From the NCBI RefSeq assembly GCF_014268595.2, contig NZ_CP077091.1:3250001-3314000 (forward strand): a stretch of DNA of 64,000 nucleotides. The letters are read 5' to 3'. This document shows positions 60,624 through 64,000 of this stretch, piece by piece (within the stretch, counting starts at the first letter, position 1; each line of letters begins with the position of its first letter). A program made the translations under genes and the position numbers. The DNA is from Pseudomonas hamedanensis (GTDB lineage Bacteria > Pseudomonadota > Gammaproteobacteria > Pseudomonadales > Pseudomonadaceae). The notes beneath the pieces were generated by a model that was not told the origin of the DNA, searched no databases, and was given only the letters and a program-made list of their open reading frames with translations.

Positions 60624-61960
60624 CTTGCGCCGCTCTGGTCAAGCGCGGTGAGCAGCCGACAACTGCACACCGACTCGGCGCAATGGCGAAAACTGCCACC
60701 CCCGGGGATCAGACACAGCAGCAACAGCGGCTCGCCAGACGCCAGCAGTGGATGCAGGCCATCCACCACCAGACGCTCCGGCAGCGGCAACGGCGGATCG
60801 TCGGTAATCCCCGGACTGCCGAGCGCCGGCTGAAGGATGCCACTGATCATCGGCTGATCGGGATCGCCCTCAAGAAAGCTGACCACCACTTCAACACCGT
60901 CGGCCAGCGCCAGCGGCGGCCCTTCCTCCAGGGCCGGGGCCAGCGGCAGCCAGCAATGACTCGGCGCCGCACCCTCGCCCTGATACAGCCAGTCGAACTG
61001 CACCGCCACTGGCCGGCAACGATCGGGCTGAGGCTCGTCGACTGACACCACCCAGGCCCGTTGCAGGCTGTGCATGCGCAGCGTCGACGGTGCGGTGGCC
61101 ACGGCGCACGTCGGCACCTGCAACGCCCCGAACAGGCGGTTGCTGTAAGGCGACGCGAGGGATTGCTCGCCACGGTGTTCGATCCGGGTCATCAGCCATT
61201 GGCGATTGCATGCCGCAAAAGGATGCCCGCTCAGACTCAGCCAGTGACCGCTGCGCAACCGCGCAAGATCACTGCAACCCTCGACCCGCACACCGTGCAG
61301 TCCGCCCAGGGAATCCTCGCTCAACTGCCATTGGCTGATGCCGGCAGAATCACTCGGGCGCTCATGCTCGTCCTGATACTGCGCGGCACCGGCCAGCGGC
61401 AACCGCGCGGGGTCGTCGCCGAACACCAGGCAATGCCTGTTGTTCTGATGCTCGAAGTAATAGTGAATCCGCGCCTGCGCACACAAGCGCTGGAGCAGTT
61501 GCAGATCCGATTCACGGTACTGGGTGCAGAATGTCCGGGGCGGGTAATCGCCGTGCAATTCGAAGCGTCGCTGGGCGCCGACGATGCCGTGTTCCCTGAG
61601 TACCTGCTCGATGATCTGCGGCACCGAGCGGCCACTGAAGATCCGTTGACTGACACGCAGGCCGAGGCAATCGAGTTTCGGTCCGAGGCGAATGCGGCTC
61701 AAGCGCAGGCCCTGGCCGTGTTCATGCTGGACCAGGCTTTGCAATTGCCCGTGCACACCTTCGCCAGGCGCGCCGAAACACAGGAACGCCGAACGGTGAA
61801 GCAGACCGGCGAGATCCAGTTGCGGGTCGTCGATCAAGACATCGATCTCGAACGCAAAGGGTTCGTTGAGAGCTTCGCTACCGGTAAAGGCCAGGACTTC
61901 GAAAGGGTCGGACAGGCCCGCTACATCGAGACGAAACGACTCGTTGAGTGGATCGAACAT
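60620..61960 (-). CDS. vgrG: Short VgrG-like T6SS spike protein
   Basis: 446 residues, against about 600-750 for usual VgrG. The gp27-like part is complete (FDPLNESFRLDVAGLSDPFEVLAFTGSEALNEPF, then PRTFCTQYRESDLQLLQRLCAQARIHYYFEH). The gp5 OB-fold (RPVAVQFDWLYQGEG, then GDPDQPMISGILQP) is present. The beta-helix needle that normally follows is missing; instead there are about 60 residues with GGGSFRHCAESVCSCRLL, a cluster of cysteines. It would use a T6SS encoded elsewhere. Coupled to DUF4123 by ATGA. Confidence 0.85.
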   Translation of the reverse strand: MFDPLNESFRLDVAGLSDPFEVLAFTGSEALNEPFAFEIDVLIDDPQLDLAGLLHRSAFLCFGAPGEGVHGQLQSLVQHEHGQGLRLSRIRLGPKLDCLGLRVSQRIFSGRSVPQIIEQVLREHGIVGAQRRFELHGDYPPRTFCTQYRESDLQLLQRLCAQARIHYYFEHQNNRHCLVFGDDPARLPLAGAAQYQDEHERPSDSAGISQWQLSEDSLGGLHGVRVEGCSDLARLRSGHWLSLSGHPFAACNRQWLMTRIEHRGEQSLASPYSNRLFGALQVPTCAVATAPSTLRMHSLQRAWVVSVDEPQPDRCRPVAVQFDWLYQGEGAAPSHCWLPLAPALEEGPPLALADGVEVVVSFLEGDPDQPMISGILQPALGSPGITDDPPLPLPERLVVDGLHPLLASGEPLLLLCLIPGGGSFRHCAESVCSCRLLTALDQSGAR

Positions 61961-62193
61961 GGGCGGATCTCTACAGGAGGGGCGGCCGGGGATTCTCGCC
62001 GAGAGGCATGGCCGAGTAGAGTGCCGAAGTACAACTTAGGAAATGACCTACGCGAAAAGCAGACCAGATGACTTTGCTGGCTGTGATAGCCAAGCAATTC
62101 GCTTGTAAACGGGGAAATGTCCCACCGGATCATCTGAATTTTCCACAGCATCGGGAAAAATCTCAGACAACCCGGTGGAGACGCTACCTGGCC
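61961..62193. other. Intergenic region between vgrG and speA
   Basis: 233 bp with no gene and no REP element. It should hold the vgrG promoter, on the speA side. I see no recognisable terminator for speA other than weak GC stems around 62175-62215. Confidence 0.4.
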
Positions 62194-64000
62194 TCAGGAG
62201 GACAGGTAGGAAGAACGGGTCAGGCCCAGACGCAAGGCATCGAGGAATTGCGTGCGCTCGCTGGCACTGATGCGGGCACTGGCGCACTTGTCGCGGTAGT
62301 GAGTCATCAGTTCTTCCGGCGACAAATGCACGTAACGCAGCATGTCTTCGATGGTGTCGTGGGTCTCGATGCCGGCGTGGTACACGCTGCCATCGGCGTT
62401 CTGGTAGATGTTCACCGAGTCGGTGTCACCGAACAGGTTGTGCATGTCGCCGAGGATTTCCTGATAGGCGCCGACCAGGAACACGCCCAGCAGGTAATCT
62501 TCGCCTTCGTTCAACGCGTGCACCGGCAGGCTGGTTTCGATGCTCTGCTCATCGACGTACTGGTTGATCTTGCCGTCGGAGTCGCAGGTCAGGTCTTGCA
62601 GCACCGCGCGGCGCAGCGGCTCTTCGTCGAGACGGTGCAGCGGAATGATCGGCAGCACCTGATCGATCGCCCAGGTGTCCGGCAGGCTCTGGAATACCGA
62701 GAAGTTGCAGATGTACTTGTCGGCCAGCTTGTCGTTGAGTTCGTCGAGCACTTGGCGGTGCGAACGCTGACGCGCTTTCAGCGAATTGTGCAAGCGCCGG
62801 CACACGGCGAAGTAGCATTGTTCGGCCAGGGCTTTTTCCGCCAGCGTCAGCTTGCCATCGGCGTACTGCGCAGCCACGTCGCTCATGTAGTGAGTGGCGC
62901 GCCAATAGGTTTCGGTGACCATTTCAATGTCGGTCGGGCCGAGCAGGTCGACCAGCCACTGCACGGTTTCCGGCAGGCTTTCCTTGTTTTCGATCAGCGG
63001 GATTTCGTCGTTATGCTTCTCGACGTCGGTCACCTGCACCACCAGCATGGCGTGGTGCGCGGTCAGCGAGCGGCCGCTTTCGGAGAAGATGTGCGGATGC
63101 GGCAGGCTCTGCGCGTCGCAGAATTCCTTGAGCATGCCGACCACGACGCCGGCGTAATCGTCCATGTCGTAGTTGATCGAACTGGCGTTGCGCGAGTGCG
63201 TGCCGTCGTAGTCCACGCCCAGACCGCCGCCGACGTCGATGTGATCGACCGGCAAGCCGAGATTGCGCAGTTCGCCGTAGTAACGAATCGCTTCCTTGAA
63301 GCCGTGCTGGTAATCGGCAAGGTTGGCAATCTGCGAACCCATGTGGAAGTGCAGCAGGCGAATGCCCTGATCCAGGCCGGCGCCACGGAAGCGCTCGACC
63401 ACCGACAGCAGCTGCGCCGCCGACAGACCGAATTTGGATTTCTCGCCACCGGTGTCTGCCCACTTCGACGAGGCCAGCGACGACAGGCGCACGCGCAGAC
63501 CGACCTGTGGCTTGACCTTCAGCGAGGCGGCTTCTTCGATCACCAGGCCGACTTCGGATTCTTTCTCGATCACGATAAAGACGTTGTGGCCAAGCTTCTG
63601 GCCCATCAGCGCCAGACGGATGAACTCGCGGTCCTTGTAGCCGTTGCAAACGATGGTGCCGCCCTTCGGCGCCAGTGCCAGCACGGCCAGCAGCTCAGGC
63701 TTGGAGCCGGCTTCCAGACCGATGGAAACATCTTTGGTGGCGATGATGTTTTCGATCACCGCTTCTTGCTGGTTGACCTTGATCGGGTACAGCGCGGTGT
63801 ATTTGCTCTGGTATTCCAGGCGTTCGATGTTCGAATCGAAGGCGCCGGTCAACTGACGGACACGGTCTTGCAAAATGTCGGGGAAACGCACCAGCAGTGG
63901 CAGGGACAAACCGCTCTTGCGCAGTTGGTCGACTTGCTCGAACAGGTCGATAGGCGAGCTGCTCGGGCCGTTCGGACGTACTTCGACGCGACCGGCTTCA
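62194..64000 (-). CDS. speA: Biosynthetic arginine decarboxylase, C-terminal 602 codons
   Basis: The reading frame continues past the right window edge, so the N-terminus is missing; about 600 of the expected 630-640 residues are here. PLP lysine in [17 protein letters not shown], glycine loop [15 protein letters not shown], the [13 protein letters not shown] segment and the C-terminal [24 protein letters not shown] (cofactor and dimer contacts) identify the Orn/DAP/Arg decarboxylase family 2, SpeA branch. It makes agmatine, the first step to putrescine in pseudomonads. Confidence 0.95.
   Translation of the reverse strand, partial: EAGRVEVRPNGPSSSPIDLFEQVDQLRKSGLSLPLLVRFPDILQDRVRQLTGAFDSNIERLEYQSKYTALYPIKVNQQEAVIENIIATKDVSIGLEAGSKPELLAVLALAPKGGTIVCNGYKDREFIRLALMGQKLGHNVFIVIEKESEVGLVIEEAASLKVKPQVGLRVRLSSLASSKWADTGGEKSKFGLSAAQLLSVVERFRGAGLDQGIRLLHFHMGSQIANLADYQHGFKEAIRYYGELRNLGLPVDHIDVGGGLGVDYDGTHSRNASSINYDMDDYAGVVVGMLKEFCDAQSLPHPHIFSESGRSLTAHHAMLVVQVTDVEKHNDEIPLIENKESLPETVQWLVDLLGPTDIEMVTETYWRATHYMSDVAAQYADGKLTLAEKALAEQCYFAVCRRLHNSLKARQRSHRQVLDELNDKLADKYICNFSVFQSLPDTWAIDQVLPIIPLHRLDEEPLRRAVLQDLTCDSDGKINQYVDEQSIETSLPVHALNEGEDYLLGVFLVGAYQEILGDMHNLFGDTDSVNIYQNADGSVYHAGIETHDTIEDMLRYVHLSPEELMTHYRDKCASARISASERTQFLDALRLGLTRSSYLSS

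Overview
The window is a piece of a Pseudomonas chromosome, most likely of the P. fluorescens group. The evidence is the high G+C content, the gene content and order (the bauA/mmsA, nucleobase-salvage, copA-cueR, flp/tad-pprAB and speA neighbourhoods known from pseudomonads), and the dense scatter of REP-type palindromes between genes (families around GCGAGCAGGCTCGC, GCTGGCAAGCCAGC, GTTCCCACGC and GCCGAAGGCTGCGATC). I see no phage genes, transposase, tRNA, rRNA or CRISPR array.

Region 1 (1-18 kb) is a beta-alanine and nucleobase/nucleoside utilisation block. It starts with the 5' end of mmsA, the omega-aminotransferase bauA and a divergent LysR regulator. Then come an NCS2 uracil/xanthine permease, a RutR-like TetR regulator, an IMPACT-family protein, a BMP-type nucleoside ABC transporter (ATPase and two permeases), an 8-oxoguanine deaminase, the BMP substrate-binding protein, a 2-oxoglutarate/Fe(II) oxygenase and an adenine deaminase. 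Interleaved are a small membrane protein, a MerR-SDR pair and the chaA cation antiporter. The 600 bp before the ABC transporter are unusual: three perfect DnaA boxes, an intrinsic terminator with no gene before it, and a leader that can fold into a three-way junction.

Region 2 (18-34.5 kb) holds an MFS carrier, ArsR and LysR regulators, a quinone-oxidoreductase-like dehydrogenase and a Bcr/CflA efflux pump. A copper-export module follows (copZ, a secreted hypothetical, copA, cueR) with clear CueR operators before copZ and copA. Then come another MFS protein, a RIO-type kinase, and a divergent lipid module (thiolase; long two-domain FabG and MaoC hydratase).

Region 3 (34.7-56.7 kb) is cell surface. 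A Gly/Val-rich low-complexity lipoprotein is paired with a TpsB-type outer-membrane transporter. A complete type IVb (Flp/Tad) pilus locus follows: two flp genes, rcpC-rcpA-tadZ-tadA-tadB-tadC-tadD-DUF3613, then pprB, the prepilin peptidase fppA, a TadE-like pseudopilin, the sensor kinase pprA and tadG. Two ~360-bp direct repeats about 9.6 kb apart start at the stop codons of the two response-regulator genes, and a 72-bp-period array of alternating hairpins follows the tad operon. Two DUF4136 lipoproteins close the region.

Region 4 (56.7-64 kb) has the tRNA methyltransferase CmoM, a MazG-like pyrophosphohydrolase, a small membrane protein, a MATE exporter, an orphan short VgrG with a DUF4123 adaptor but no effector gene, and most of speA (biosynthetic arginine decarboxylase), cut by the window end.
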